Shown: positions 47,386 through 57,301, counted from the first letter of the stretch. The stretch: 64,000 nucleotides of DNA from Ferrovibrio sp046294345 (GCA_046294345.1 JBKBJT010000011.1:1-64000), one strand, 5' to 3'. The notes: generated from the sequence alone by a model not told the origin. Program-made: numbers and translations.

Positions 47386-50032
47386 CGATGATCCTCCGGA
47401 TTTCGCTGCGGCAGGAGCCGCAATTGCCGCCGGCCTGGGTCGCGGCCGTCACCGCCTCCACCGTGGCGCAGCCGCCTGCCACGGCTGCAGCGATCTGGCG
47501 ACTGCCGACATCGAAACAGGCGCAGACGATGGCGCCACGATCCGGCTGGTCCGCACCGGTACGGCCGGCCAGCAGGCGCAGCCGCGCCGTGGCCGTGGCG
47601 AATGGCGCATCAAGCTGGTCGGCAGCCCAGGCGCGCGACACCGCCACCGGCTGCGGCGCGACGAACAGCGCCCCGATCAGGCGCTCGTCACGGAAGGCAG
47701 CGAAACGATGCTGCCCGGCAGCGGCATCGTGATAGGCCAGCAGTTCGACGCCTTCATCCTCACCAATGCCAAAGAGGCCGCGGGCCAGGGCCGTCCAGTC
47801 CTGCGGCAGGGTCTGATCGGCCAGTTCCAGCCGCCAGCCGGCGCGCGCCGGCGCCAGTGTCCAGTAGCCGACCGGCGGCGTGGCGGGCCTTTCGGCCAGC
47901 ACGGCGAAGCCATACCAGTCTGCCGCATAGGGCTGCACGGCAACGGGCGTGAATTTCAGTTCCGGCTGGCCCGAGACCGGATCGGTGGCCGGGTTGACCA
48001 GCACATCCACGCGCGCCTGCGCGCTCAGCTGATCCGTCCAGTGCAGCGGTGCGAAGACCGTGCCGCGCTGCTGCTCCTCGCTGACCAGCGCCCGCAGGAT
48101 CGCATGGCCGCGCGGATTGCGCAGCATCACCAGGCTGGCCGGCGCAATGCCATGGGCTGCGGCATCGACAGGGTGGATTTCCAGGAAGGGTTCGGCGATA
48201 TGGCCCATCAGGCGCGGCGAGCGGCCCGTGCGTGTCATGGTGTGCCACTGGTCGCGGATGCGGCCGGTATTGAGCACCAGCGGATGTTCTTCGCCGGGTT
48301 GCTCGGCGGCCGCGCGCCAGGGCGTGGCGATGAAACGCGCCTTGCGGTCGGGCGTATAGAACCGCCCGTCGGCGAAAAAGCGCCGCTCGTCATTACGCGG
48401 CTGCCCCGCCGGCCATGGCCACTGGAACGGAGCGAGCGATTCATAGTCAGCGGCGGTGATATCGCCTAGCGCGGAAATATCGAAATCCCGCCGCCCATCA
48501 TTCTCCGCACCGCTGAGCCGGGCATATTCGGCGAAGATTTCCGCCGGCTGCTCGTAGGCAAAGGCATCGGCCCAGCCCATCCGGCAACCGACCTGGGCGA
48601 AAATCCACCAGTCGGGCTTCACCGCGCCGGGCAGCGGCAGGAAGCTGCGCTGGCGCGAGATGCGGCGTTCGGAATTGGTGACGGTGCCGTCCTTCTCGCC
48701 CCAGGCCGCCGCCGGCAGCAGCACATGGGCATGGCGTGCCGTGTCGGTCACCTGCAGCACATCCGACACGACGACGAAGGGGCAGGCCTGCAATGCCGCC
48801 TGCACGTCGTCGGCATCGGGCAGGCTGTCCACCGGATTGGTGCCGGCGATCCAGATCGCCTTCACGGATCCGGTCTTCACGGCGCGGAACAGGTCCACCG
48901 CCTTCAGGCCCGGCCTGTCGGCGATGCGCGGCGCAGCCCAGAAATCCTGCACGATGCGGCGGTGATCCGGGTTGTCCAGCTCCATGTGGCAGGCGAGCTG
49001 GTTGGCCAGCCCTCCCACCTCGCGCCCGCCCATGGCATTGGGCTGGCCGGTGATGGAAAACGGCCCCATGCCGGGTCGACCGATGCGGTCCGTGAGAAGA
49101 TGACAGTTGAGGATGGCGTTCACCTTGTCGGTGCCGCAACTCGACTGGTTCACACCCTGGGAATAGGCCGTCACCACGCGCTCATGCCGGGCGAAGAGAT
49201 CGTAGAAACGCTTCAGGTCTGCCACGCTGAGTCCCGTGATTTCAGCGATCTCGGACAGCGACAGGCTACGCGCCACAGCCAGGGCCGCATCCAGGCCGTT
49301 GACATGGCCGGCCACAAAGCCGCCATCCATCCGGTTCTGTTCATGCAGATAGGCCAGCAGGCCGTTGAACAGCGCGACGTCCGAACCCGGTTTCAGCGCC
49401 AGATGCAGGTCGGAATTGCGCGCCGTCATGGTGCGGCGCGGATCGACCACCACGACGGTCAGCTCCGGCCGCTCGGTCTTGGCGGCCATCAGGCGCTGGA
49501 ACAGCACCGGATGGCACCAGGCGAGGTTGGAACCGACCAGCACCACCAGGTCGGCCAGTTCCAGGTCGGCATAGACGCCGGGTACCGTGTCGCTGCCGAA
49601 GGCGCGCTTGTGCCCCGCCACGGCAGAGGCCATGCAGAGCCGCGAATTGGTGTCGATATTGCCCGAGCCGATGAAACCCTTCATCAGCTTGTTGGCGACG
49701 TAATAATCCTCGGTCAGCAACTGGCCCGAAACATAGAAGGCCACCGAATCCGGACCATGGCGCGCGATGGTGTCGGAGAAAACCTGCGCCACACGATCCA
49801 GCGCCGCATCCCACGTCGCCTGCCTGCCATCCATCATCGGATGCAGCAGCCGGCCCTCCATGCCCAAAGTCTCGGCCAGCGCCGACCCTTTCGAGCAGGT
49901 GCGGCCGGCATTGGCCGGATGAGCCGGGTCGCCCTGCACGGCGACTCCGCCATCGGCTTCGCGCCGCACCCGCAGGCCGCAGCCCACCCCGCAATAGGGG
50001 CAGGTGCTGCGGGTTTCGGGCGCGGCGGTCAT
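47357..50032 (-). CDS. nasA: Assimilatory nitrate reductase, molybdopterin catalytic subunit
   Basis: An 891-residue cytoplasmic enzyme that reduces nitrate to nitrite. An N-terminal 4Fe-4S cluster is bound by C11, C14, C18 and C46 (CPYCGVGC...GRTCSKG). The molybdopterin domains have SNLAWCHPVLFQR, YSQGVNQSSCGTDKVNAIL and the C-terminal NTGRIRDQWHTMTRTG. The last about 60 residues form a BFD-like 2Fe-2S domain (IVCACFDVG...GGNCGSCRSEI), as in NasA proteins that accept electrons directly. It lies 6 bases after nirD. Confidence 0.95.
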   Translation of the reverse strand: MTAAPETRSTCPYCGVGCGLRVRREADGGVAVQGDPAHPANAGRTCSKGSALAETLGMEGRLLHPMMDGRQATWDAALDRVAQVFSDTIARHGPDSVAFYVSGQLLTEDYYVANKLMKGFIGSGNIDTNSRLCMASAVAGHKRAFGSDTVPGVYADLELADLVVLVGSNLAWCHPVLFQRLMAAKTERPELTVVVVDPRRTMTARNSDLHLALKPGSDVALFNGLLAYLHEQNRMDGGFVAGHVNGLDAALAVARSLSLSEIAEITGLSVADLKRFYDLFARHERVVTAYSQGVNQSSCGTDKVNAILNCHLLTDRIGRPGMGPFSITGQPNAMGGREVGGLANQLACHMELDNPDHRRIVQDFWAAPRIADRPGLKAVDLFRAVKTGSVKAIWIAGTNPVDSLPDADDVQAALQACPFVVVSDVLQVTDTARHAHVLLPAAAWGEKDGTVTNSERRISRQRSFLPLPGAVKPDWWIFAQVGCRMGWADAFAYEQPAEIFAEYARLSGAENDGRRDFDISALGDITAADYESLAPFQWPWPAGQPRNDERRFFADGRFYTPDRKARFIATPWRAAAEQPGEEHPLVLNTGRIRDQWHTMTRTGRSPRLMGHIAEPFLEIHPVDAAAHGIAPASLVMLRNPRGHAILRALVSEEQQRGTVFAPLHWTDQLSAQARVDVLVNPATDPVSGQPELKFTPVAVQPYAADWYGFAVLAERPATPPVGYWTLAPARAGWRLELADQTLPQDWTALARGLFGIGEDEGVELLAYHDAAAGQHRFAAFRDERLIGALFVAPQPVAVSRAWAADQLDAPFATATARLRLLAGRTGADQPDRGAIVCACFDVGSRQIAAAVAGGCATVEAVTAATQAGGNCGSCRSEIRRIIDGLSIQKAG

Positions 50033-50038
50033 GCTGCC

Positions 50039-50374
50039 TCAGGCCGCCTGCATCGCCTTGGCCGGCCAGGAAAGCAGCACGCGCCCCTGCTCCAGCCGAA
50101 CGGCGATGGTGCGGGTGCAGCCATGGTCGGCGCCCTGGGCCTCGCCGGTGGCCAGGCTGATCACCCAGTTATGCAGCGGACAGGTGACGGATTCTCCCTG
50201 AACGATACCCTGCGACAACGGCCCGCCCTTGTGCGGGCATTTGTCATCCAGCGCAAAGAGCTTGTCGTCCATGGTGCGGAACACGGCAATGTCGCCGCGT
50301 GCCGTCTTCACCACACGGGCGCCGCGCTTCGGGATGTCGTCCAGCGTGCCGATATCGATCCAATCCGCAGTCAT
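50039..50374 (-). CDS. nirD: Nitrite reductase small subunit (Rieske-like NirD)
   Basis: A 111-residue small subunit of NADH-dependent nitrite reductase. Both Rieske ligand pairs are intact: CPHKGGPLSQG (C, H) and CPLHNW (C, H), so it may bind a 2Fe-2S cluster. It follows nirB by 9 bases and precedes nasA by 6. Confidence 0.94.
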   Translation of the reverse strand: MTADWIDIGTLDDIPKRGARVVKTARGDIAVFRTMDDKLFALDDKCPHKGGPLSQGIVQGESVTCPLHNWVISLATGEAQGADHGCTRTIAVRLEQGRVLLSWPAKAMQAA

Positions 50375-50383
50375 GCGCGTCTC

Positions 50384-52831
50384 CTACTCGGCGGCATGGG
50401 CCAGCCGCAGGTCGGCCAGCGGCTTGAATTCATGGGCGAAGGCGCCGTTCACACGTTCGGCCCAGGGATCGACCTGGGCCACCTTCTGCGCCTGCACGAA
50501 GCGGGCGAACAATACGCGGCGACGCTCGTGATCCTCGACGATCTGCTGCTTCACGGAATCGAGGCCGACGCGGTGCAGCCATTTGTGGATGCGGTCCAGG
50601 TAATGCGCCTGCTCGCGATAGAGCTGCATCAGCGCGCCGGTATATTCCAGAACCTCTTCCTCGGTCTCCAGCTTGCACAGCAGGATGGTCTGCTTGACTT
50701 CCAGGCCCGCCGCGCCGGCGATATGGAATTCATAGCCGGAATCGACACAGATGATGCCGATATCCTTCACCGTGGCTTCGGCGCAGTTGCGCGGGCAGCC
50801 GGAAACGCCCAGCTTCACCTTGTGCGGCGTCCAGCTACCCCAGGTGAATTTCTCCAGCCTGATGCCAAGGCCGGTCGAATCCTGGGTGCCGAAGCGGCAC
50901 CATTCGCTGCCGACGCAGGTCTTCACCGTGCGGAGGCCTTTGGCATAGGCATGACCCGAAACCATGCCGGCGGCGTTCAGGTCGGCCCAGACGCCGGGCA
51001 GGTCTTCCTTCTTCACGCCGAGCAGGTCGATGCGCTGGCCGCCGGTCACCTTCACGGTGGGGATGTTGTATTTGTCGGCCACGTCGGCGATGGCGCGCAG
51101 CTCCTTCGCGCTGGTCACGCCGCCCCACATGCGCGGCACCACTGAATAGGTGCCATCCTTCTGGATGTTGGCATGGGCACGCTCGTTGATGTAGCGCGAC
51201 TGGTTGTCGTCCACATATTCACCGGGCCAGGTAGCCAGCAGGTAATAATTCAGCGCCGGGCGGCATTTGCTGCAGCCGCAGGACGTCTTCCATTCCAGCT
51301 CCTGCATCACCGCCGGAATCGACTTCAGCTCCTTGGCCACGATCAGCCGGCGGATATCGTCATGGCCGAGATCGGTGCAGCCGCAGGCGGCCTTCGTTGC
51401 CTTCGGCGCATAGGAATCGCCCAGCGTCAGGCCGATCAGCTTTTCCACCAGTCCGGTGCAGGACCCGCAGGAAGCCGAGGCTTTGGTGACGGCACGCACT
51501 TCTTCCAGCGTGGTCAGGCCATTGGCCGTGATGGCGCCGGTGATCTTGCCCTTGCATACGCCGTTGCAGCCGCAGATCTCTGCCTCATCCGGCAAGGCTG
51601 CAACGGCCGCCATAGGGTCCAGCGGGCTGCCTCCCGCATAGCCTTGGCCGAAAATCAGGGTCTCGCGCATCTCCGCGATATCGGCGCCCTCGCGCAGAAG
51701 CTGGAAGAACCAGGCGCCGTCGCCGGTATCGCCATACAGTACCGTGCCGATGACTCGGTTGTCCTTCAGCACCAGCCGGCGATAGACGCCACGCGCCGCA
51801 TCGCGCAGCACGATCTCCTCGCGGTCGGGCGCCTCGGCAAAGTCACCGGCCGAAAACAGGTCGATGCCGGTGACCTTGAGCTTCGTCGCGGTCACCGAGC
51901 CGTTATAGGCGGCCGGCTCACCCACCAGGGTCGTGGCCAGCACGCCGGCCATCTCATAGAGCGGCGCGACTAGGCCATAGGTGGCGCCGCGATGCTCCAC
52001 GCATTCGCCCAGCGCGAAGATATCCGGATCGGAACTGCGCATCTGGTCATCCACGACGATGCCGCGGTTGACGGTCAGACCGGCCTGCTTGCCCAGCGCG
52101 GCATTGGGCCGGATGCCCACCGCCATCACCACCAGGTCGGCGGGGATACGCGTGCCGTCTTCCAGCTCGACCGCCTCCACCCGGCCATTGCCGGTGATCG
52201 CCTTGGTATTGGCCCCGGTAAGCACGCGGATGCCGCGCTCCTCGATGGCCTTTTTCAGCAGGTAGCCGGCGGCCGGATCAAGCTGGCGTTCCATCAGGGT
52301 CGGCATCAGATGCACCACGGTGACCTGCATGCCCTGTTCGGCCAGGCCGGCCGCCGCTTCCAGGCCCAGCAGGCCGCCGCCGATCACCACGGCATTGCCG
52401 CGCGACTTCGCGGCGAGGATCATGGCATCGACGTCGTCCAGATCGCGGTAACTCAGCACACCCGGCAGGGTGTGGCCCGGCACGGGAATGATGAAGGGCA
52501 CCGAGCCGGTGGCGATCACCAGCTTGTCGTAGGGTTCGGTCAGGCCGTTATCGGTGGTGATGGTCTTTGCTGCACGGTCGATGGCGGTAACGCGCGTGCC
52601 CTTGTGCAGGGTGATACCGTGGTTGATGTACCAGCCATCGCCATGGATCACGATCTGCTCATAGGTCTTCTCACCCGATAGCACGGGGGAGAGCATGATG
52701 CGGTCGTAATTCACCCGCGGTTCGGCATTGAAGATCGTCACGGCATAGCGGCCGGGCGCAGCTTCGAACAGCTTCTCCAGCATGCGTCCGGGCGCCATGC
52801 CGTTACCGATGATGACGAGACGTTCTTTCAT
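50384..52831 (-). CDS. nirB: NADH-dependent nitrite reductase large subunit
   Basis: An 815-residue cytoplasmic enzyme reducing nitrite to ammonium with NADH. The N-terminal FAD/NADH domain (IIGNGMAPGRMLE, VVIGGGLLGLEAAAGLAEQG) is followed by BFD-like 2Fe-2S segments (CGCNGVCKG, SCGSCTGL, CGCSKCRP). The siroheme/4Fe-4S site is CVGSEWC (about residues 635-641) and GCPRNC (about 677-682). The length is normal for this class. Confidence 0.96.
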   Translation of the reverse strand: MKERLVIIGNGMAPGRMLEKLFEAAPGRYAVTIFNAEPRVNYDRIMLSPVLSGEKTYEQIVIHGDGWYINHGITLHKGTRVTAIDRAAKTITTDNGLTEPYDKLVIATGSVPFIIPVPGHTLPGVLSYRDLDDVDAMILAAKSRGNAVVIGGGLLGLEAAAGLAEQGMQVTVVHLMPTLMERQLDPAAGYLLKKAIEERGIRVLTGANTKAITGNGRVEAVELEDGTRIPADLVVMAVGIRPNAALGKQAGLTVNRGIVVDDQMRSSDPDIFALGECVEHRGATYGLVAPLYEMAGVLATTLVGEPAAYNGSVTATKLKVTGIDLFSAGDFAEAPDREEIVLRDAARGVYRRLVLKDNRVIGTVLYGDTGDGAWFFQLLREGADIAEMRETLIFGQGYAGGSPLDPMAAVAALPDEAEICGCNGVCKGKITGAITANGLTTLEEVRAVTKASASCGSCTGLVEKLIGLTLGDSYAPKATKAACGCTDLGHDDIRRLIVAKELKSIPAVMQELEWKTSCGCSKCRPALNYYLLATWPGEYVDDNQSRYINERAHANIQKDGTYSVVPRMWGGVTSAKELRAIADVADKYNIPTVKVTGGQRIDLLGVKKEDLPGVWADLNAAGMVSGHAYAKGLRTVKTCVGSEWCRFGTQDSTGLGIRLEKFTWGSWTPHKVKLGVSGCPRNCAEATVKDIGIICVDSGYEFHIAGAAGLEVKQTILLCKLETEEEVLEYTGALMQLYREQAHYLDRIHKWLHRVGLDSVKQQIVEDHERRRVLFARFVQAQKVAQVDPWAERVNGAFAHEFKPLADLRLAHAAE

Positions 52832-52861
52832 GGCCTTGGACTCCGTTACGCGATAGGCCTG

Positions 52862-53662
52862 TTACGCCGCCTGCACAGCGGGTGCGCGATGGCGGGCATA
52901 GAGGAATTCCAGGATCTGCTGGCGGCAGCGCGTGTATTCCGGGTCGCTTGCCAGGGCCAGACGGTTGCGCGGGCGCGGCAGGTTCACATCGAGGATTTCG
53001 CCGATCGTGGCCGCCGGGCCGTTGGTCATCATCACCACCCGATCCGAGAGCAGCACGGCCTCGTCCACGTCATGGGTGATCATGATCACGGTGTTCTTCA
53101 GCTTGGCATGCAATTCCATCACGGTGTCCTGCAGCGTCGCCCGGGTCAGCGCGTCCAGGGCGCCGAACGGCTCGTCCAGCAGCAGCACCTTGGGTTCCAT
53201 CGCCAGCGCGCGGGCGATGCCGACGCGCTGCTTCATGCCGCCGGAGATTTCCTGGGGCCGCTTGTCGAGGGCGTGGTCCATGCCCACCAGGGCCAGGTTA
53301 TGCCGGGTCCATTCATCGCGTTCGGCGGTCGACTTCGCCCTGCCATGCACCTTGTCGACGGCCAGCCGCACATTGTCGTAGACCGTCAGCCAGGGCAGCA
53401 GCGAATGGTTCTGGAACACCACGGCGCGGTCCGGGCCGGGGTCGTTGACCTCCTTGCCCTGCAGCAGCACGCCGCCATGGGTGGCGCGCAGCAGGCCGGC
53501 CACGATGTTGAGCAGGGTGGATTTGCCGCAGCCGGAATGGCCGATGAGGGCAACGAACTCGCCGCTGCCGATCTGCAGGTGGATGTCGCGCAGGGCGATG
53601 AAGGGGCCGTTGGCTCCCTTGAAGGTCATCCCGACGTCTTCGAAGCTGAGGTAGGCGCTCAT
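52862..53662 (-). CDS. nrtD: Nitrate ABC transporter ATP-binding protein
   Basis: A 266-residue ATPase of the nitrate/sulfonate/taurine importer class. Walker A is GHSGCGKSTLL (residues 41-51), the signature is ISGGMKQRVGIARAL and Walker B is VLLLDEPFGALD. The ATG at 53662 has a GGAG ribosome site; codons further upstream mirror the neighbouring gene. It partners NrtA and NrtB and lies 30 bases before nirB. Confidence 0.92.
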   Translation of the reverse strand: MSAYLSFEDVGMTFKGANGPFIALRDIHLQIGSGEFVALIGHSGCGKSTLLNIVAGLLRATHGGVLLQGKEVNDPGPDRAVVFQNHSLLPWLTVYDNVRLAVDKVHGRAKSTAERDEWTRHNLALVGMDHALDKRPQEISGGMKQRVGIARALAMEPKVLLLDEPFGALDALTRATLQDTVMELHAKLKNTVIMITHDVDEAVLLSDRVVMMTNGPAATIGEILDVNLPRPRNRLALASDPEYTRCRQQILEFLYARHRAPAVQAA

Positions 53663-53678
53663 GGGGAGGCTCCTTGGT

Positions 53679-54998
53679 TTATCGGTTGGCGCTGGGGCGA
53701 CGGGTGGCGAGACTGCCGTCATTCACCTCGCGCGGCTGCGCCGGCGCGGCGGGACGGGCGGACGAGACATACGAGCCGTCGAAGAACAGGTCGGCGCCCA
53801 TCTCGATCGGGGCGCTGGCCTGGGCCAGTTGCCACGGGCCCGCATGCAGGCCCTCGGGCTTGCGGTCGATCAGGGGGAAGGGCTTGTCCAGCGCGGCCGC
53901 GGCCTCGCGATAGAGGTCGGTGCGGTAGACCGCATCGGCCACGGCGGAAATGTCGGTGGCCGGGTCGATCAGCTTCCAGCGCCGCATCTCGGTCAGGTAC
54001 CATTCGGCCTGGCTGCGCCAGGGAAAATTGGCGCTGTAGCGGCTGAACACGAAGAAATCGGGCATATGCTCGGGGCTGACATCCAGGCCATAGCGCACCA
54101 CGCCGAGCATGCTGAGGCGGATCGCCTCGGCGGCCTGCGGGCCGATATAGTCAGGCCGCGCCAGGATCTCGACGCCCTCCAGCCGGTTTTCCGGCCGGTC
54201 GAGCCATTCGGCGGCCTCGATCAGGGCCATCAGCATATGCTTGTGAGTAAGCGGATTGCGCTCGACCCAGTCGCGGTTGACGCCGATCACCTTTTCCATG
54301 CGGTTGTTCCAGATCTCGTAACCCGAGATCAGGATGCGGCCCACGCCGCGCAGCACGGCCAGCGAATTCCACGGATCGCCGACACAGAAGCCATCGATCT
54401 CGCCGGCGGCCAGGCGGTCGGTCATCTGCGGTGGCGGCACCACCGCCAGGTTGACGTCACGATCCGGGTCGATGCCGGCCGAGGCCAGCCAATAGCGCAG
54501 CTGGATCTGGTGCGAGGAATAATTGAACACGGTGGCGAAGGTCAGCTTGTCGCGCCCGGCCTTGCGGTCGGCGGTGATCAGCCGGCGCAGCACGTTGCCG
54601 GCCTCGAGCCGGTCCTGCGCCAGGGCCGGTTCGGCATCGACCAGACGGTTCCACAGCCTGGTGGAGATGGTGACGGCGTTGCCATTCAGATTCAGCACGA
54701 AGCTGGTGATCTGCGGCTTCTTCCAGCCCCCTGCGCCAAGCGTAGCGGCCAGCGGCATCGGCGCCAGCATGTGGGCCGCATCCAGCGCCCCCAGCGCCAC
54801 CTTGTCGCGCATGTTGGCCCAGGAGGGTTCGCGCACCAGGGTGACGTCCAGCCCCTGGCGCGCGAAGAAGCCCTTTTCCTTCGCGGCGATCAGCACCGCG
54901 CTGTCGGTCAGTGCGATAAAGCCGATCCGCATCGGCGTGAGGACAGCCGGAATGGCGTCCCGCACGGTTTTTGTTCTGGCTGGACGCCGCGCCATCAC
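53679..54998 (-). CDS. nasS: NrtA paralogue without signal peptide, NasS-like nitrate sensor candidate
   Basis: A 439-residue protein of the NrtA/CmpA binding-protein family (RIGFIALTDSAVLIAAKEKGFFARQGL, FVLNLNGNAVTIS, VVPPPQMTDRLAAGEIDGFCVGDPWN). Unlike the nrtA product it has no signal peptide; a basic, non-hydrophobic N-terminus (MMARRPARTKTVRDA) leads straight into the domain. Cytoplasmic NrtA-like proteins include NasS, the nitrate sensor that holds NasT inactive, and nasT lies at the head of this cluster. A role as cytoplasmic nitrate sensor is thus likely; an ATPase-regulating domain like that of CmpC/NrtC is the alternative. It sits between nrtB and nrtD, 8 and 16 bases from them. Confidence 0.7.
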   Translation of the reverse strand: MMARRPARTKTVRDAIPAVLTPMRIGFIALTDSAVLIAAKEKGFFARQGLDVTLVREPSWANMRDKVALGALDAAHMLAPMPLAATLGAGGWKKPQITSFVLNLNGNAVTISTRLWNRLVDAEPALAQDRLEAGNVLRRLITADRKAGRDKLTFATVFNYSSHQIQLRYWLASAGIDPDRDVNLAVVPPPQMTDRLAAGEIDGFCVGDPWNSLAVLRGVGRILISGYEIWNNRMEKVIGVNRDWVERNPLTHKHMLMALIEAAEWLDRPENRLEGVEILARPDYIGPQAAEAIRLSMLGVVRYGLDVSPEHMPDFFVFSRYSANFPWRSQAEWYLTEMRRWKLIDPATDISAVADAVYRTDLYREAAAALDKPFPLIDRKPEGLHAGPWQLAQASAPIEMGADLFFDGSYVSSARPAAPAQPREVNDGSLATRRPSANR

Positions 54999-55005
54999 GG
55001 GCCCC

Positions 55006-55869
55006 TTACTGCTGGCTGTAGCCGCCGATGCGGCTGCCGATGAAGGTGATCATGCGGTCGAGCATGAACCCGACCAGGCCCACATAGATCAGCGCCAGAA
55101 TGATTTCGCTGATCAGCGAGCTGTTCCAGGCATCCCAGATGAAGAAGCCGATGCCGACGCCGCCGATCAGCATCTCGGCGGCGACGATGGCGAGCCATGA
55201 GAGGCCGATGCCGATCTTCAGGCCGGTGAACATGAAAGGCACCGTGGCCGGCAGCATCACCTTGAAGAAGTATTCGAACCCGTTGAGCTGCAGCACGCGG
55301 GCGACGTTGCGGTAATCCTGCGGGATGTTGCGGATACCGACGGCTGTGTTGAGGATGATCGGCCAGACCGCGGTGATGGCGATGACGAAGATCGCCGAAG
55401 GATCGGCATGCCGGAAGGCGGCCAGCGATAATGGCAGCCAGGCCAGCGGCGGCACGGTGCGCAGAACCTGGAAGATCGGATCCAGACCACGGAAAGCCAG
55501 CGTCGACTGGCCGATCAGCACGCCGAGCGCGATGCCGACCCCGGCGGCGATGGCGAAGCCGATCGCCACGCGCTGCAGGCTGGAAGCCAGATGCCAGAAC
55601 AGACCCTTGTCGAGATTGCCCTTGTCGTAGAAGGGGTCGACGATCAGTTCCCAGGTATCCGCCAGCACGGTGGATGGCGGCGGCAGGGTCGAACCGGGGC
55701 TGGAGCAGGCAATCTCCCACACCGCCAGCAGCAGGGCGAGGAACAGGATCGGCGGCAGCACACGCGCCGCCGTGATCCGCAGTCCGGCGACAACGCGCGG
55801 CGCCCAGACGGCGAGGAAACCCTCGCCGCCCAGATCCGCCTTGCTCAGGACATCTGTTTTCACAGCCAT
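55006..55869 (-). CDS. nrtB: Nitrate ABC transporter permease
   Basis: A 287-residue permease with about six membrane segments (ILFLALLLAVWEIA near the N-terminus) and the binding-protein-dependent EAA loop (NVARVLQLNGFEYFFKVMLPATVPFMFTG, a family landmark). The ATG at 55869 is preferred because AAGGAG lies 6 bases upstream of it; an ATG 27 bases further upstream is possible. It lies 31 bases after nrtA and forms the channel of the nitrate importer. Confidence 0.92.
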   Translation of the reverse strand: MAVKTDVLSKADLGGEGFLAVWAPRVVAGLRITAARVLPPILFLALLLAVWEIACSSPGSTLPPPSTVLADTWELIVDPFYDKGNLDKGLFWHLASSLQRVAIGFAIAAGVGIALGVLIGQSTLAFRGLDPIFQVLRTVPPLAWLPLSLAAFRHADPSAIFVIAITAVWPIILNTAVGIRNIPQDYRNVARVLQLNGFEYFFKVMLPATVPFMFTGLKIGIGLSWLAIVAAEMLIGGVGIGFFIWDAWNSSLISEIILALIYVGLVGFMLDRMITFIGSRIGGYSQQ

Positions 55870-55900
55870 GGACAGCTCCTTGTCGTGGGCGGACATGCGG

Positions 55901-57190
55901 TCACACGCGGGTGATGGCCAGGCTCTTCAGATAGCCGGCCGGGTCGGCCGGATCGAAGACCTTGCCGTCGAAGAAGGTTTCCTTGCCGCGTGACGTGGAT
56001 TTCGGGATATCCGCGTCCTTCACGCCGATGGCCTTGGCCGCCTCGCGCCACAGGTCTTCGCGGTTGACGTCCTTGATCAGCGCCTTGGTGTCGGTATCGG
56101 CGGGCAGGTAGCCCCAGCGGATATCCTCGGTGAGGAACCACAGCTCGTGGCTCTGGAACGGATAGGAGGCGAAGTCACGCCAGAACTTCATCACCAGGGG
56201 GCTGTCGAGGCCAACCTTGGCCTTGCGGTCACCATCACCGTAATCGATGTTGCCGGTCTGGCGTCCCAGGATGTCGGCCACCGGCACCTTGAACCAGTCG
56301 CGACCGCCGACGATCTTGCACATCTCCTCCTTGTTCTCGAGCTTGTCGCACCATTGCTGGGCTTCCAGCACGGCCATCAGGATGGCTTTCGCCGCCTTCG
56401 GATTCTTCTCCACCCAGTCGGCGCGCAGGCCGAGTGACTTCTCGGGATGGTCCTTCCACAGCTCGCCCGTGGTGAGGGCGGTGAAACCGATCTTCTGATG
56501 CACCAGCTGCGCGTTCCAGGGCTCACCGACGCAGAAGGCCTCCATGGTGTTGACCTTCATGTTGGCCACCATCTGCGGCGGCGGTACCACGATGGTGGAG
56601 ACATCCTTCTCGGGATCGATGCCGTTCGAGGCCATCCAATAGCGCAGCCACAAATCGTGGGTGCCGCCTGGAAAGGTCATGGCGCATTTGATGTCCTTGC
56701 CTTCCGCCTTGGCCTTCTTGAAGCCGGCGGCGAGCGCCTTGGCATCAGTGGTCACACCTTTGCCGGCCCAGCTGTTGGAGACCGAGATCGACTGGCCGTT
56801 GGTATTCAGGCGAGCCAGGATGTTCATCGGCACCTTGGTCTTGGTGACCTTGCCGGTGGAGATCAGGTAGGGCATCGGTGTCAGGATATGCGCGCCCGTG
56901 ATGCCGCCGCCGGCCTCGCCCAGCTCGATATTGTCGCGCGTGGCGCCCCAGGAGGCCTGCTTGTCGATCACCATGTCGGGCAGGCCGTATTTGGCGTAGA
57001 AGCCCTTTTCCTTGGCGATGATCAGCGGAGAGGCATCGGTGAGCGCGATGTAGCCCAGCTTGGTGCCCTTCACCTCCGGGCCGGCGGCCTGGGCGAAGGC
57101 GCCGGCGGGAAACTGCAGCCTGGCGGCGGCCATCACCGCGGCAGCACCGGTGGCGGATTTCAGCAACTGACGACGATTGAACACAGCCAT
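55901..57190 (-). CDS. nrtA: Nitrate ABC transporter substrate-binding protein
   Basis: A 429-residue periplasmic binding protein. The N-terminus MAVFNRRQLLKSATGAAAVM is a twin-arginine-type signal (RRQLL), and GAGGGG lies ahead of the chosen ATG. Family landmarks are LGYIALTDASPLIIAKEKGFYAKYGL, INTNGQSIS-like LNTNGQSISV and VVPPPQMVANMKVNTMEAFCVGEPWN. It is the first gene of the nitrate operon and follows a 315-base leader that carries the control elements. Confidence 0.93.
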   Translation of the reverse strand: MAVFNRRQLLKSATGAAAVMAAARLQFPAGAFAQAAGPEVKGTKLGYIALTDASPLIIAKEKGFYAKYGLPDMVIDKQASWGATRDNIELGEAGGGITGAHILTPMPYLISTGKVTKTKVPMNILARLNTNGQSISVSNSWAGKGVTTDAKALAAGFKKAKAEGKDIKCAMTFPGGTHDLWLRYWMASNGIDPEKDVSTIVVPPPQMVANMKVNTMEAFCVGEPWNAQLVHQKIGFTALTTGELWKDHPEKSLGLRADWVEKNPKAAKAILMAVLEAQQWCDKLENKEEMCKIVGGRDWFKVPVADILGRQTGNIDYGDGDRKAKVGLDSPLVMKFWRDFASYPFQSHELWFLTEDIRWGYLPADTDTKALIKDVNREDLWREAAKAIGVKDADIPKSTSRGKETFFDGKVFDPADPAGYLKSLAITRV

Positions 57191-57247
57191 GTCGATCCCC
57201 TCTTTCTTTGTCCCTGCTGCCGGGTCGTTGCCCGGCGTCGCGGCCAT

Positions 57248-57301
57248 AAAAAAAGCGCCCTGCAATCGGAGCCTCGGAACCGAGGCCGGATTGCGGGACG
57301 C
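57248..57301 (-). terminator. Leader terminator upstream of nrtA
   Basis: On the minus strand a long imperfect stem (GCGTCCCGCAATC with GATTGCAGGGCGC, two imperfect pairs) encloses a second hairpin (GCCTCGG, TT, CCGAGGC). Seven T residues follow directly. It lies 57 bases before the nrtA ATG, in the untranslated leader, and would stop transcription unless relieved, as expected for a NasT-controlled operon. Confidence 0.75.

Noticed and set aside
57271..57286. Inner hairpin of the nrtA leader as the second ANTAR hexaloop
   Set aside because: The stem closes to a two-base loop, and the six-base alternative GGTTCC lacks the required A at position 1.
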